Notes: a model not told the origin generated them from the letters alone. 64,000 nucleotides of DNA from Salinispora fenicalii (GCF_000514815.1 NZ_AZWQ01000008.1:47212-111211), one strand, 5' to 3'; positions 27,904 to 37,668 are shown, numbered from the stretch's first letter. Translations and numbers: made by a program.

Positions 27904-28857
27904 CTACCGGAAGTGGTCCCAGCCGGCGGGGCCCTCCCACTGCCGACGATCAACGGTCACCCCGGCACCCGCGGCGACCTCGCCGATCGGCTGCCAGCCC
28001 GCCGGCAACACGGCCGTCGGGGGGAATGTCGCCACGAGGGCGTGGTCGTCCCCGCCGGTCAAGAGCCACGTGTACGGGTCGACGCCGAGCGCCTGGGCCG
28101 CGTCGCGCATCTGCCGGGGCACCGCGAAGGCCTCCCGCCGCACATCCACCGCCACCCCGCTCGCCCGGGCCAAATGTCCCAGGTCGGCGAGGAGCCCATC
28201 CGAAACATCGATCATCGCGGTCGCCCCGGCCCCGGCCGCCGCCGGTCCGGCCGGGTACGGCACCTCGGGTCGTCGGTGTGCCTCGACCAACAGCCGCGGT
28301 GTCCGAAAACCTCGAGACAGGACGGTGAGGCCGGCCGCCGCGTACCCGGTCCGGCCGGCGAGCGCCACCATGTCACCGGGCTTGGCCCCGGCCCGGGTCA
28401 CCGGCGCCCGGCCGCCTAGATCACCGAGTGCGGTCACGGCGATGGTCAGCGTGGGACTCGCCGACATGTCCCCGCCCACCACGCTGGCCCCCACCTTGGC
28501 GGCCTCCGCGGCCAGGCCGTCGGCCAGCTCCTCTGCCCACCCGGGCGGCAGCTCCGGCGGCATGCAGAGGGCGACCAGCAGAGCGGTCGTTCGCGCACCC
28601 ATCGCCGCGATGTCGGCGAGGTTCGCCGCGGCTGCTCGGTGGCCGATGTCCTGCGCCGCCGACCAGTCCCGGCGGAAGTGCCGGCCTTCCACCAGCACGT
28701 CGGTGGAGGCGACGACCCGGGCGTCCGCGGCAGCCACCACCGCCGCGTCGTCCCCGGGGCCGAGCAGGACGGTCGGTCCGTAGGACAACCGAGCGGTAAC
28801 CCGGTCGATCAGACCGAACTCGCCCAGCCCCACGACGCCGTTGCCGCGTTCGCTCAC
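27904..28857 (-). CDS. thiL: Thiamine-monophosphate kinase
   Basis: Phosphorylates TMP to TPP. 317 residues. GLGEFGLIDRVTARL start, GPGDDAAVV and STDVLVEGRHFRRDW metal/nucleotide motifs, ANLADIAAMGA, GGDMSASP, MIDVSDGLLADLGHLA and TGGDDHALVATFP are all as in ThiL. GTG 28857 has AAGGAG seven bases upstream. Divergent from the Lrp-type gene. Confidence 0.95.
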   Translation of the reverse strand: MSERGNGVVGLGEFGLIDRVTARLSYGPTVLLGPGDDAAVVAAADARVVASTDVLVEGRHFRRDWSAAQDIGHRAAAANLADIAAMGARTTALLVALCMPPELPPGWAEELADGLAAEAAKVGASVVGGDMSASPTLTIAVTALGDLGGRAPVTRAGAKPGDMVALAGRTGYAAAGLTVLSRGFRTPRLLVEAHRRPEVPYPAGPAAAGAGATAMIDVSDGLLADLGHLARASGVAVDVRREAFAVPRQMRDAAQALGVDPYTWLLTGGDDHALVATFPPTAVLPAGWQPIGEVAAGAGVTVDRRQWEGPAGWDHFR

Positions 28858-28953
28858 CGCTTCTCCTTCTCCGCCGATCGGAATCCGGCCTGGTCGGTAG
28901 GGTAGTTTCTCCCTTCGGGCCGCTCATCCAGCGGCGACGGAGGGAGGTCGAAC

Positions 28954-29187
28954 GTGGTACAGGCGTACATACTCATCCAGACAGAGGTCGGCCAAGCGCG
29001 TGACGTGGCCGGTCAGATCGCGAAGATTACCGGCGTTGTCCGCGTCGACGCCGTCACCGGGCCCTACGACGTGGTACTGCTCTGCGAAGCGCAGACCGTG
29101 GACGAACTCGGCGACCTCATCGTCAGCAAGGTACAGATGGTGCCGGGAATCACCCGCACCCTCACCTGTTCGGTGGTGCGTCTCTAA
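28954..29187 (+). CDS. Stand-alone Lrp/AsnC ligand-binding (RAM) domain protein
   Basis: 77 residues: VQAYILIQTEVGQARDVA, then VDAVTGPYDVVLLCEAQTVD and MVPGITRTLTCSVV. This is the Lrp-family effector-binding fold without a DNA-binding domain. GTG 28954 has GGAGG about nine bases upstream. The next gene starts directly after its stop. Such small proteins form ring oligomers and bind amino acids; the ligand is unknown. Confidence 0.9.
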   Translation: MVQAYILIQTEVGQARDVAGQIAKITGVVRVDAVTGPYDVVLLCEAQTVDELGDLIVSKVQMVPGITRTLTCSVVRL

Positions 29188-29880
29188 GTGAGCAGGCTGC
29201 CCGACTCGTCCGAGACCACCACCCCTGCCCCCGACGACGCACCCACCCCCGGGGGCGACACCGCTGCCCGCCAGTCGGACACCGACGGCGCCGATGGGGC
29301 CCCGGAGGGCGGCCGGGACCGCTCTAACCGGGGCGCGGCACTGATCGCGACGGCGGTCGCGCTCCCGGCGACCGTGCTGGCCGGTGTCCTGGCGTTCAAC
29401 CAGTTCGCCCCGGATCAGCCGGGATCTGAGCCGAGCGCGTCGGCGACGACCCCCGCGCCGCTGTCAACCGCCGCAGTGGAGATGGCCGCTCCGGCTCTGG
29501 CCGAGCGCCCGGCCACCGTCTGCCGCGCCCTGCTCTCCCAGCTTCCGCCGACGATCCGGGATCTGCCGCAGCGTCCGGTCACCGCCGGCCCCGAGCAGAA
29601 CGCCGCGTACGGTGACCCGGCCCTCACCGTGGCCTGCGGCGGGGCGGCGCCGACCTTCGCCGATACCGACAAGCTCTGGTTGGTCAACCGGGTCTGCTGG
29701 TACGGCAACGAGGAGGAGGGCAGCACCGTACTGAGCACCGTCGACCGGGAGATGACGGTCACGGTCCGGGTGCCCGACGATTACGACCAGCCGCTGCAGT
29801 GGGTCTCCCCCGTCTCGGAGACGATCGCCGCTACGGTTCTCTCCGTTGACGACGCCCCGACGGGCTGCCGCCCCGAGTAG
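29188..29880 (+). CDS. DUF3515 membrane protein
   Basis: 230 residues. A hydrophilic N-terminus (about 45 residues), one membrane segment (GAALIATAVALPATVLAGVLAF), then an extracytoplasmic domain with TVCRALLSQLPPTIRDLPQR, CGGAAP, VCWYGNEEEG and CRPE; the paired Cys suggest disulfides. GTG 29188 abuts the previous TAA. The Lrp-DUF3515-ddl neighbourhood is conserved in actinobacteria. Role unknown. Confidence 0.85.
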   Translation: MSRLPDSSETTTPAPDDAPTPGGDTAARQSDTDGADGAPEGGRDRSNRGAALIATAVALPATVLAGVLAFNQFAPDQPGSEPSASATTPAPLSTAAVEMAAPALAERPATVCRALLSQLPPTIRDLPQRPVTAGPEQNAAYGDPALTVACGGAAPTFADTDKLWLVNRVCWYGNEEEGSTVLSTVDREMTVTVRVPDDYDQPLQWVSPVSETIAATVLSVDDAPTGCRPE

Positions 29881-29955
29881 CCCCCGCCAACGGGCCGCCG
29901 CCGCTGCCACCGGACCCGCCGCACCGGTAGTCCCGGCGGGCGGCGGCGAGGCGGC

Positions 29956-31062
29956 TCAGCGCAGGCCGGTCCCGCGGTGCAGGGCGGTCCGGATGAGGCG
30001 ATTGATCAGCTTCGGGTACTCCAGACCAGCGGCCGCCCACATCCGCGGGAACATCGACGACGGGGTGAAGCCGGGCATCGTGTTGACCTCGTTGAGGTAG
30101 ACGTCCAGCTCGGGGGTGATGAAGAAGTCAGCCCGAGCCAGCCCGGCGCAGTCGAGCGCGGTGAAGGCGCGGACCGCGTACTCCTGGACTTGACGGGTCA
30201 CCCGCTCCGGCAGGTCGGCGGGGACGTCGTACTCAGAAGCGAGATCGGCGTCGATGTACTTCGCCTCGAAGTCGTAGAAGTCGTGCTCACCGACCACCCG
30301 GATCTCGGCGAGCACGGACGCTTCCGGCGCCCCACCGGCCTCGCCCTCCAGCACCCCGCACTCGATCTCGCGGCCGACGAGCGCGCCCTCGACGAGGACC
30401 TTGGAATCGATCTTCCGGGCGATGGCGACCGCATCGTCCAGGTCCGCCCAGTCGCTGACCTTGGTGATCCCGAAGGACGAGCCAGCCCGGGAGGGCTTGA
30501 CGAAGACCGGCAGGCCGAGGCGCTGCTTGTCCTGCTCGGTCAAGGTCATGCCGCTGCGCAGCACCGCGTACGGGCCGACCGGAATCCCCTCGACGGCGCA
30601 GAGCTTCTTGGTGAACTCCTTGTCCATGGCGGCGGCGGAGGCGAAGACGTTCGCCCCGACGTACGGGATACCGGCCATCTCCAGCATCCCCTGGATGCTG
30701 CCATCCTCCCCGTACGCTCCATGTAGGACCGGAAACACCACATCCACGTCGGCGAGGGCCCGGGGCCCCGCGGTCGCGTCGAGTACCAGCAGCCCGCTGT
30801 TGCTCGGGTCCGCGTTCAGCATGATGGTGTCCCCGCACTCCGCGGTGATCTCCGGCAGCCGCCGGGCATTGATCGCGAGCTCGTCCGGATCACCCCCGGT
30901 CAACACCCACTGACCGGCGCGGCTGATCCCGATCGGCACGACCTCGTACTCGTCGGGGTCGAGCGCCGCCAAGACGCTGCCGGCGCTGACACAGGAAATG
31001 CCATGCTCCGGGCTACGTCCGCCGAACACGACCGCCACGCGGGTCTTGCCTGGGCTGGTCAC
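29956..31062 (-). CDS. ddl: D-alanine--D-alanine ligase
   Basis: Makes the D-Ala-D-Ala dipeptide for peptidoglycan. 368 residues. VFGGRSPEHGISCVSAGSV (N-terminal substrate loop), VFPVLHGAYGEDGSIQG, VKPSRAGSSFGITKV (ATP grasp), HDFYDFEAKYID omega loop and YLNEVNTMPGFT catalytic end. Start is GTG 31062. The Tyr/Phe omega-loop sequence fits a dipeptide ligase rather than a D-lactate ligase; that is an inference. Convergent with the DUF3515 gene. Confidence 0.94.
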   Translation of the reverse strand: MTSPGKTRVAVVFGGRSPEHGISCVSAGSVLAALDPDEYEVVPIGISRAGQWVLTGGDPDELAINARRLPEITAECGDTIMLNADPSNSGLLVLDATAGPRALADVDVVFPVLHGAYGEDGSIQGMLEMAGIPYVGANVFASAAAMDKEFTKKLCAVEGIPVGPYAVLRSGMTLTEQDKQRLGLPVFVKPSRAGSSFGITKVSDWADLDDAVAIARKIDSKVLVEGALVGREIECGVLEGEAGGAPEASVLAEIRVVGEHDFYDFEAKYIDADLASEYDVPADLPERVTRQVQEYAVRAFTALDCAGLARADFFITPELDVYLNEVNTMPGFTPSSMFPRMWAAAGLEYPKLINRLIRTALHRGTGLR

Positions 31063-31285
31063 TGGCCCTCACCTCTTCGTCGGCTCGTCGCATCTGCCGC
31101 GGCGCTCACCTTGGTGACCTTACTGTGCGTGGCGAACGTCGGCGGGCGATACCCCAATGAGAGCGCGAGGGCCCAGCAACTAGTCGACCCGGAATACGGT
31201 GGGTAACCGGATTTTGGGGATGTATCGGTTTAGCTCGACAGGAAGGAGACGGCCCGCCGGTTCCGGCAGCCCGCCAGTCCGTCGA

Positions 31286-31561
31286 CTATCGGCGAAGGCG
31301 CCGCCGACCGATCGCGATCAGCTTGACCCGCTGCCGACCCGCTCGCACCATGCCCAGCGCCATGAATGCTCCCGCGATGCGCTCAGCCGCCTCGCGACTA
31401 CTCGCGCCCACCACCTGCCGGCGCCGCTCCGGGCTGGCCCGCTCGTCCCGACCACGGTCCTGGGAGCGCACATCGGTGAGCACCACCAGGAACCGGGTTA
31501 GCGCTACCGCGCCGGGCTCGGTGGCGCCATAGCGCTGTCGGGGCAGCTGGGCAGTTCGCAT
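31286..31561 (-). CDS. Small basic hypothetical protein
   Basis: 91 residues from ATG 31561, which has a good GGAGG about nine bases upstream; the frame extends to 31645 without a better start. MRTAQLPRQRYGATEPGAVA, then a hydrophobic strand FLVVLTDV and a very basic C-terminus GRRRLRR. I do not recognise it. It is divergent from the regulator pair at 31790. Confidence 0.55.
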   Translation of the reverse strand: MRTAQLPRQRYGATEPGAVALTRFLVVLTDVRSQDRGRDERASPERRRQVVGASSREAAERIAGAFMALGMVRAGRQRVKLIAIGRRRLRR

Positions 31562-31789
31562 GTCGAGTCCCTCCGGACGGCGAGCCATCGGGGCAGCACG
31601 CGGCAATCGGGTCCGGGGGAGTAACCCGACCACCGCGCGCCTCATCCCTCCGAGTCGCTCGCCGCCACCGTCGCCACGACAACCGTCAGCGAGGACCTGC
31701 TAACAGCGTGACACTGCGATAGCTGTGAATGCAACTCTCACCCGCGTTCTCTCATTTACCACCTCCCAAGGATGTGCAATGATCGATAC

Positions 31790-32635
31790 ATGGCTCCGAA
31801 AACCGCCCGTGCCCGCCGACTGGGCATCGCCCTGCGCATGCACCGGGAGGCCGCCGGCCTCACCCTGGAGTCCGCAGCGGACGAAATCAGCAGCACCCGC
31901 AGCACCCTGTCCCGCTACGAGAACGCGCAGACGCTGGTGAGCCCGGCGGTCGTCCGCGCGCTCCTGACCGTCTACGGTGTCGCACCAGACGACATCGCGG
32001 CAGCCACACAGCTCGCCAAGGACGCCCGCAAGCCCGGCTGGTGGGTCTCCTACTCATACCTTCTCGACCGGCGCACCATCGACTTCATCGCGCTGGAGGC
32101 GGAGGCCACCGGGATCGCCAACTTCGAGCCCTCCGTGGTGCCCGGCCTGCTCCAGACCGCCGACTACATCCGCGGAGTGATGCGAGGTGGCCCACACACC
32201 CTGACCGATGACGAGGTCGAGCAGCGAGTCCAGCTCCGGCTCGACCGACAGCAGCGACTCACCGCACCACACCCACCAATCCTCGACGCCATCATCGACG
32301 AAGGCGCCCTACTACGACCGGTAGGCGACCGGATGGTGATGGCGGCGCAGCTGGGCCACCTCCTCAAGGCAAGCGAGCTGCCCAACGTCACCATCCAGGT
32401 GATCCCACTGGCCGCCGGCTACCACCGCGGCACCCGCGGCTCGCTGCACATCCTGGAGTTCGCGGACCCCGAAGACCCCGTCATCGCCTCGGTGGAGACG
32501 GTCGCCGGCCAGATGGTCCTCGACCGCCCCGGCGACCTCCGCACCTGCACCAAGATCATGGAGCACCTGCGAAGCGTGGCCCTCAGCCCGGCAGCCAGCC
32601 GGGACCAGCTTCGGCACCTCATGAAGGGACGGTAG
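31790..32635 (+). CDS. XRE regulator with DUF5753 (Scr1-like)
   Basis: 281 residues. An N-terminal helix-turn-helix (LGIALRMHREAAGLTLESAA, then STRSTLSRYENAQ) is followed by the DUF5753 domain (ARKPGWWVSYSYL, EPSVVPGLLQTADYIRG, VQVIPLAAGYH-like segment). DUF5753 regulators pair with a downstream DUF397 protein, as here, and have been described as Scr1/Scr2 toxin-antitoxin-like modules. ATG 31790 gives MAPKTARARRLG; ATG 31772 adds six residues, and neither has a good ribosome site. Confidence 0.9.
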   Translation: MAPKTARARRLGIALRMHREAAGLTLESAADEISSTRSTLSRYENAQTLVSPAVVRALLTVYGVAPDDIAAATQLAKDARKPGWWVSYSYLLDRRTIDFIALEAEATGIANFEPSVVPGLLQTADYIRGVMRGGPHTLTDDEVEQRVQLRLDRQQRLTAPHPPILDAIIDEGALLRPVGDRMVMAAQLGHLLKASELPNVTIQVIPLAAGYHRGTRGSLHILEFADPEDPVIASVETVAGQMVLDRPGDLRTCTKIMEHLRSVALSPAASRDQLRHLMKGR

Positions 32636-32639
32636 GACG

Positions 32640-32840
32640 ATGACCCCGACGATCGGCCCGGAGCTGACCCGGGCCTACTGGCGCACCAGCAGCCACAGCG
32701 GAGACGAGGGGGCGTGCGTCGAGATCGCAGCGCTGCCGCAGGTGGTGGGCGTGCGCGACTCAAAGGACCGGGGCGGCCCAACGCTGCTCTTCACCCCCGC
32801 AGCCTGGACGACCTTCGCCGCCGCGCCACCCCGCCGGTGA
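32640..32840 (+). CDS. DUF397 protein (Scr2-like)
   Basis: 66 residues: AYWRTSSHSGDEGACVEIA then VGVRDSKDRGGPTLLFTP and a Trp-x-x-Phe end, the full DUF397 pattern. It starts four bases after the regulator stop, with GGACGG/TAGGA upstream. Partner of the preceding gene; in Streptomyces such pairs affect development and antibiotic production. Confidence 0.9.
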   Translation: MTPTIGPELTRAYWRTSSHSGDEGACVEIAALPQVVGVRDSKDRGGPTLLFTPAAWTTFAAAPPRR

Positions 32841-32934
32841 CCGGTCGGGCGGCGGTACTGGTCCCACCGTCGCCCGACCACCGAAGGCCAGCTCCGGCCG
32901 CCCGTTGCTCGGCATCCCGCAGAACGACGCGGGG

Positions 32935-33966
32935 TCATCGCCCCGGTGCCGACAAAGCCCGCAGCGCCGCGAGGGCCACCCCGCGGGCCCCGGCCATGTC
33001 CCGCTCCGGCACCAGCGCGAACGTCGCCACCGCCGCCTGTTCCTTCCGCAGCACGGTGTGCTCGCGGATGGTGGCGAGGAACCAGTCGCGGAACTCCGGG
33101 GCCGCCTCCACCACGCCCCCGCCAACGAAGTACGCATGCGGGTCGGCCAAATTCGCCGCGAGCGTGAACAGCCGGCCGATCGCCTTCGCCTGCTGGGTGA
33201 AGATCTCCCGGGCCAGCGGGTCGCCCCGCTCACCAAACCCGCGGACCAGCTTCGCCGCCCGCGCCAGCGGCTCGGCGGCCAGCGGATGCCCGGGGAACCG
33301 GGTCAGCCAGTACGGCAGCAGGTTACGGGCGATCCCGGTCAGCGACGCGATGCTCTCCGCGTCCCCGATGAACCCACAGCCACAGACCGGTTCCGGCTGG
33401 CCGGGGCCGAGCAGGCCGGTCAGCGGTAGCTGCACGTGTCCCAGTTCCCCCGCCATGCCGGCCGCACCGGCGATCACCCGCCCTCCTTCGACCAGCCCAC
33501 CACCGAGACCGGTACCGACCACCACGGAGACCGACGAGCGACGCGCCGCATCCGCTCCGAAGTACGAATGGTGCGCGTACAAGGCAGCGGCGTTGCCATC
33601 GTTGAGATACACCACCGGTAGGCCAAGCCGCCGCTGAAGTGCACCCCGCACGTCGTAGCCCCGCCACTGCGGCTGGGAAAAGTTGGTCGAACCACGCGAG
33701 GAGATCACCCCGGCGGCGCTGGCCGGACCGGGAGTGTCCAGCCCCACCGCCCGGACCAGATCCCGAGTTACCCCGACCGACGCCAATGCCTCGGAAAAGG
33801 CGCCCGCAAGGGCCTCGATCGCCGCCGGTGGACCGGCCTGGACCTCGCTCGGGCTCTCGAGCAAGCCATCCACGAGGAAGCGTCCGTCCACTGTCAAAAC
33901 AGTGACGTTGTTGCTGGTGCCGCCGTTGTCCAAACCAACAACCACCGGCGTTGCCGTGCTACCCAC
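32935..33966 (-). CDS. ROK-family sugar kinase-like protein
   Basis: 343 residues. The ATP-binding GLDNGGTSNNVTVL start, VVGTGLGGGLVEGG and GELGHVQLP are ROK-like. The zinc motif reads CGCGFIGDAES where ROK proteins have CxCGxxGCxE, so the third Cys is Asp. GTG 33966 has GGAGGG nine bases upstream; GTG 33979-33981 would remove that site. There is no DNA-binding domain, so it is a kinase rather than a repressor. The sugar substrate is unknown. Confidence 0.85.
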   Translation of the reverse strand: MGSTATPVVVGLDNGGTSNNVTVLTVDGRFLVDGLLESPSEVQAGPPAAIEALAGAFSEALASVGVTRDLVRAVGLDTPGPASAAGVISSRGSTNFSQPQWRGYDVRGALQRRLGLPVVYLNDGNAAALYAHHSYFGADAARRSSVSVVVGTGLGGGLVEGGRVIAGAAGMAGELGHVQLPLTGLLGPGQPEPVCGCGFIGDAESIASLTGIARNLLPYWLTRFPGHPLAAEPLARAAKLVRGFGERGDPLAREIFTQQAKAIGRLFTLAANLADPHAYFVGGGVVEAAPEFRDWFLATIREHTVLRKEQAAVATFALVPERDMAGARGVALAALRALSAPGR

Positions 33967-34045
33967 GTTCCGCCCTCCCACTCCGGAGACGATGACGTGA
34001 GGCTAGTTCCCGCGCCGGTGACCCGCTATGGGGAACCGGCAGCGG

Positions 34046-35161
34046 TCAGCCATCGACGAGCCGCAGCGCGGCAGCCACATCGGCGACCAGGTCGGCGGTG
34101 TCCTCGACGCCGCAGGAGAGCCGGACGAAGCCGGGCGGCGTGTCGTCACCCCATTGGGCTCGTCGGTCGGCCGTGGTGTGCAGCCCCCCAAACGAGGTGG
34201 CCGCCGCCACCAGTCGGGCCGCGGCAACGAAGCGGGCCACGCGGTCGGCGGCGCCGAGATCAAACGAGAGCACCCCCGGCATCCGACGCAGCTGGGCCAC
34301 GGCCACCGGGTAGGCCGGGTCCTCCGGCCGGCCCGGCCAGCGCAGCCCAGTCACTCCCGGTTGCTCCGCCAGCAACCCGGCGAGGGCCGCAGCGTTCGCG
34401 GTCTGCCGAGCCAGCCGCAGGTCGAGAGTGGCCAGGGATCGGTGCGCCAGCCAGGCATCGAAGGCGCCCGGGACCGCCCCGGTGTGGTCCCGCCACCGGG
34501 TCACCGCCGCGAGCAACTCAGCCGACCGGGTGCAGACATAGCCGAGCAGCAGGTCCGAGTGGCCGGTGAGCGCCTTCGTGCCGGAGGCCACCACCAGGTC
34601 TGCGCCGAGTTCCAACGGACACTGCCCGAGCGGGGTCGCGGTGGTGTTGTCCACTACCAGCAACGCCCCCGCCGCCCGCGCCCGCGCCGCCAACGCGGGC
34701 AGGTCAACGACGTCGAGGCCCGGGTTCGCCGGGGTCTCCACCAACACCAGCCGTACGCCGGCGAGGTCCGGATACGGCCCGACGGTCGGCGCGAGGAGCA
34801 CCCGTACCCCGATGCCAGCCAGGGTCTCGGTGGCGAACGCCCGCACCGAAAAGTAGCCGTCGGCGGGGAGCAGTACCGTGTCGCCGGAGCGCAACACACT
34901 CAGCAGCAGCCCGGTGATCGCCGCCTGGCCACTGGCAAAAACCCGACAGTCGCCCCCCTCCAGCTCACCGATCGCCGCCTCCAGCCGCCGCCGGGTCGGG
35001 TTGTCCGACCGACCGTAGCCGTTCGGCGTGCCCGGGGGCCCGGCCCACGGATCGAGGTGGTACGGCGCGGCAAAGACCGGGCCGGGCAGGAACGGCTCCC
35101 CGGGTACCGGCTCCGGCAGCCCAGCGCGGACACAGCGGGTTCCATCACGGTCGGCCAGCAC
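34046..35161 (-). CDS. Cys/Met-metabolism PLP-dependent enzyme (cystathionine gamma-lyase/synthase type)
   Basis: 371 residues. YGRSDNPTRRRLEAAIGELE, FASGQAAITGLL, VETPANPGLDVVD, VVDNTTATPLGQ and the PLP-lysine segment VASGTKALTGHSDLLLG are standard for the family. Start is GTG 35161, five bases after the gpsA stop, with GGAG inside gpsA; co-transcribed with gpsA and plsC. Lyase versus synthase cannot be settled. Confidence 0.88.
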   Translation of the reverse strand: MLADRDGTRCVRAGLPEPVPGEPFLPGPVFAAPYHLDPWAGPPGTPNGYGRSDNPTRRRLEAAIGELEGGDCRVFASGQAAITGLLLSVLRSGDTVLLPADGYFSVRAFATETLAGIGVRVLLAPTVGPYPDLAGVRLVLVETPANPGLDVVDLPALAARARAAGALLVVDNTTATPLGQCPLELGADLVVASGTKALTGHSDLLLGYVCTRSAELLAAVTRWRDHTGAVPGAFDAWLAHRSLATLDLRLARQTANAAALAGLLAEQPGVTGLRWPGRPEDPAYPVAVAQLRRMPGVLSFDLGAADRVARFVAAARLVAAATSFGGLHTTADRRAQWGDDTPPGFVRLSCGVEDTADLVADVAAALRLVDG

Positions 35162-35165
35162 GGCG

Positions 35166-36164
35166 TCACTCCGGCTTCGTCGTACGGCTCATCAGCGCCG
35201 CGACCGCACGTCGTGGGTCCCCGCCCTCGTGGCAGACCACCTCGACCTGCTCGGTGATCGGCATCTCGACCTCGTGTGCCCGCGCCAGATCCCGGATGGC
35301 CAGTGCGCTCTTGACCCCCTCGGCGGTCTGCCGGGTGGCGATCCGGGCCTCCTCCAGGGTTGCCCCCCGGCCAAGGTGCTCGCCGAAGGTGCGGTTTCGG
35401 GCCGACGGGGAGGAGCAGGACGCCACCAGGTCACCCATGCCGGCGAGGCCGGCGAAGGTGAGCGGGTCGGCACCGAGCGCTACCCCGAGCCGGGCGGTCT
35501 CGGCCAGCCCCCGGGTGACCAGCATCGCCCGGGTGTTGTGGCCGAAGCCCATCGCGGTGGCGATGCCGTACGCGAGGGCGATGACGTTCTTGACCGCGCC
35601 CCCCAGCTCGCAGCCGATCACGTCGTCGTTGGTGTACGGGCGGAAGTACGGGGTGGTGATCGCCCGCTGTACGAGGGTGGCCCGGTCAACGTCGGGGCAG
35701 GCGACCACGGTGGCGGCGGGCTGCTCGGCGACGATCTCGGGGGCCAGGTTCGGCCCGGAGACCACGACCACCCGGTCGGCGGGGACGCGGGCGGTCTCCA
35801 TGACCACCTCGCTCATCCGCTTGGTGGTGCCGAGTTCGATCCCCTTCATCAGGGAGACCAGCGTGGCGTCGCTGTGCAGGTACGGCAGCCACTCCGTGAG
35901 GTTGCCGCGCAGTGTCTGCGACGGGACCGCGAGCACCACCAGCTCGGCACCCGTGATCGCCTCCCCGGCGTCACCGGTGGCCGTCACCCGCTCCGGCAGG
36001 ACCAGACCCGGCAGGTACTCCGGGTTGCTCCGCTCGGCCCGCAGCGCCGCCACGACCGCCTGTCGCCGGGCCCAGAGCCTGACATCCCGGCCCGCGTCAC
36101 CGAGGATTTTGGCGAAGGCAGTCCCCCAGGACCCGGCCCCCAACACGGCGACGTGCCCGCTCAT
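35166..36164 (-). CDS. gpsA: NAD(P)H-dependent glycerol-3-phosphate dehydrogenase
   Basis: Makes sn-glycerol-3-phosphate for phospholipids. 332 residues. [19 protein letters not shown] nucleotide site, [44 protein letters not shown] with the catalytic Lys, and [16 protein letters not shown] 36164 overlaps the plsC stop by four bases. Together with plsC it forms a phosphatidate module. Confidence 0.96.
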   Translation of the reverse strand: MSGHVAVLGAGSWGTAFAKILGDAGRDVRLWARRQAVVAALRAERSNPEYLPGLVLPERVTATGDAGEAITGAELVVLAVPSQTLRGNLTEWLPYLHSDATLVSLMKGIELGTTKRMSEVVMETARVPADRVVVVSGPNLAPEIVAEQPAATVVACPDVDRATLVQRAITTPYFRPYTNDDVIGCELGGAVKNVIALAYGIATAMGFGHNTRAMLVTRGLAETARLGVALGADPLTFAGLAGMGDLVASCSSPSARNRTFGEHLGRGATLEEARIATRQTAEGVKSALAIRDLARAHEVEMPITEQVEVVCHEGGDPRRAVAALMSRTTKPE

Positions 36165-36886
36165 GCCGCCGCTCCCGGGCGTTCGGTGTGGCGGGGGCGT
36201 TCCCAGAGCGGGGGCGGCTCGGCCTGCCGAACCTCGGCCAGCAAGTCGCGCAGACGCAGCATGATGGCCTCGGTCATCTCCTCAAGCACCGCCTTCGTCG
36301 GAGGGACGCCGGCCCACCGGTCCAGGTCGACCGGGGGCCCGGCGACGACGGTCACCGGGATTCGGGGACGTGGGTTCAGCCGGGAGGTCCGGGGATCGAA
36401 CATCCGCTCGGGCCCCCACATCGCCACCGGAATGACCGGGGCGCCGGTGGCCAGGGCGAGCCGCGCCGCGCCGGTCTTGGCCTTCATCGGCCACAGCTCG
36501 GGTTCCCGGGTCAGGGTCCCCTCGGGGTAGATCACCACCGCACCGCCGCTGTTCACCACCTCGACTAGGAGGTCCAACGACTGAACCGCGGCCGCGGTGC
36601 CGCGCTCGACCGGGATCTGCCAGCAACGGCGCAGAATCCCGCCGACCAGCGGAATGCGGAACAAGCTGGCCTTGCCGAGGAACTGCGGCCAACGCCCGGA
36701 GTCGTAGACGAAGTGCGCAGCGACCAGCGGGTCGGCGTGCGAGATGTGGTTCGGCACGATGATCATCCCGCCGGACCGACGGAGGTGTTCCATGCCGTGC
36801 CAACTCCGCCGCGTCCAGATCGTCATCACGGACTTGACCAGCACCACAGCGAACCGTGGCCAGAATCCGATCCTGCGCCGCGCCAC
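36161..36886 (-). CDS. plsC: 1-acylglycerol-3-phosphate acyltransferase
   Basis: 241 residues. NHISHADPL (NHx4D) catalytic motif near 46, [13 protein letters not shown], and [16 protein letters not shown] (EGT box), as in PlsC enzymes. One N-terminal hydrophobic segment. GTG 36886 with GGAGG upstream. A His/Arg/Pro-rich tail follows the catalytic domain. First gene of plsC-gpsA-PLP enzyme. Confidence 0.92.
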   Translation of the reverse strand: MARRRIGFWPRFAVVLVKSVMTIWTRRSWHGMEHLRRSGGMIIVPNHISHADPLVAAHFVYDSGRWPQFLGKASLFRIPLVGGILRRCWQIPVERGTAAAVQSLDLLVEVVNSGGAVVIYPEGTLTREPELWPMKAKTGAARLALATGAPVIPVAMWGPERMFDPRTSRLNPRPRIPVTVVAGPPVDLDRWAGVPPTKAVLEEMTEAIMLRLRDLLAEVRQAEPPPLWERPRHTERPGAAA

Positions 36887-37022
36887 CCGCGCCTCCTTCT
36901 ACCGCCACCGTCCGGCCCGCCGGTACGCCCCACCCGGTTCAACGCCCGCGAGGTGAAATCATGCCTGCTCCCACCGGGTCCGGCCAGTGAGGGTACCGGC
37001 ACCGGGCTGGCAGGATGGCGGG

Positions 37023-37658
37023 GTGACCCAGGTGTGGACCGTAGTGGTGCCGGTGAAGCGGCTGGACGCGGCGAAGAGCCGGCTCCGCGGCGCGTTGCCC
37101 GGCCAGCCCCACGAGGCGTTGGCGCTGGCGCTGGCGGTCGACACGGTCGAGGCGGTACGGGCCTGTCCGGTGATTGTCGAGGTGCTGGTGGTGACGGACG
37201 ACCCGGCCGTAACGGCGGCGATCGGTGCGCGGGTGGTGCCGGACCACCCCGCCGCCGGGCTCAACCCCGCCTTCCGGTACGGCGCGGCGGCCGCCGGGGC
37301 CGGCTGGGTCGCGGGCCTCACCGCGGACCTGCCCGCGCTACGCCCGGTCGAGCTGGCGGCCGCCCTGGTGGCGGCGCAGTCCGGCCCCACGACCCGCCGG
37401 TTCGTGCCGGATGCCCCCGGCACTGGCACCGTGCTGCTGACAGCGCCGCCCGGCGTGCCCTTGGACCCACGCTTCGGTGGCAGCTCGGCGGCCGCCCATG
37501 CAGCCAGTGGTGCGCTCCCGCTGCTCGGTGACTGGCCGAGCCTGCGTCGGGATGTCGACACCGCCGCCGATCTGGCTACCGCCACCCGGCTCGGGCTGGG
37601 GGCGCGCACCGCGTCACTGTGTGGCGCGGCTGCCCCAACCGTCGGTCGACCGGTGTAG
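37023..37658 (+). CDS. cofC: 2-phospho-L-lactate/PEP guanylyltransferase (F420 biosynthesis)
   Basis: 211 residues. VWTVVVPVKRLDAAKSRLRG is the CofC/FbiD nucleotide-binding start; LTADLPALRPVEL and DAPGTGTVLL complete the MobA-like fold. GTG 37023 has AGGATGG upstream. The position next to gpsA and ppk matches M. tuberculosis fbiD (Rv2983, from memory), which uses phosphoenolpyruvate. Divergent from plsC. Confidence 0.92.
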   Translation: MTQVWTVVVPVKRLDAAKSRLRGALPGQPHEALALALAVDTVEAVRACPVIVEVLVVTDDPAVTAAIGARVVPDHPAAGLNPAFRYGAAAAGAGWVAGLTADLPALRPVELAAALVAAQSGPTTRRFVPDAPGTGTVLLTAPPGVPLDPRFGGSSAAAHAASGALPLLGDWPSLRRDVDTAADLATATRLGLGARTASLCGAAAPTVGRPV

Positions 37659-37668
37659 CGTGCCGGTC

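Noticed and set aside
31003..31206. 67-codon plus-strand frame with a hydrophobic segment
   Set aside because: It overlaps the ddl start on the opposite strand, lacks a ribosome site and has no recognisable sequence.
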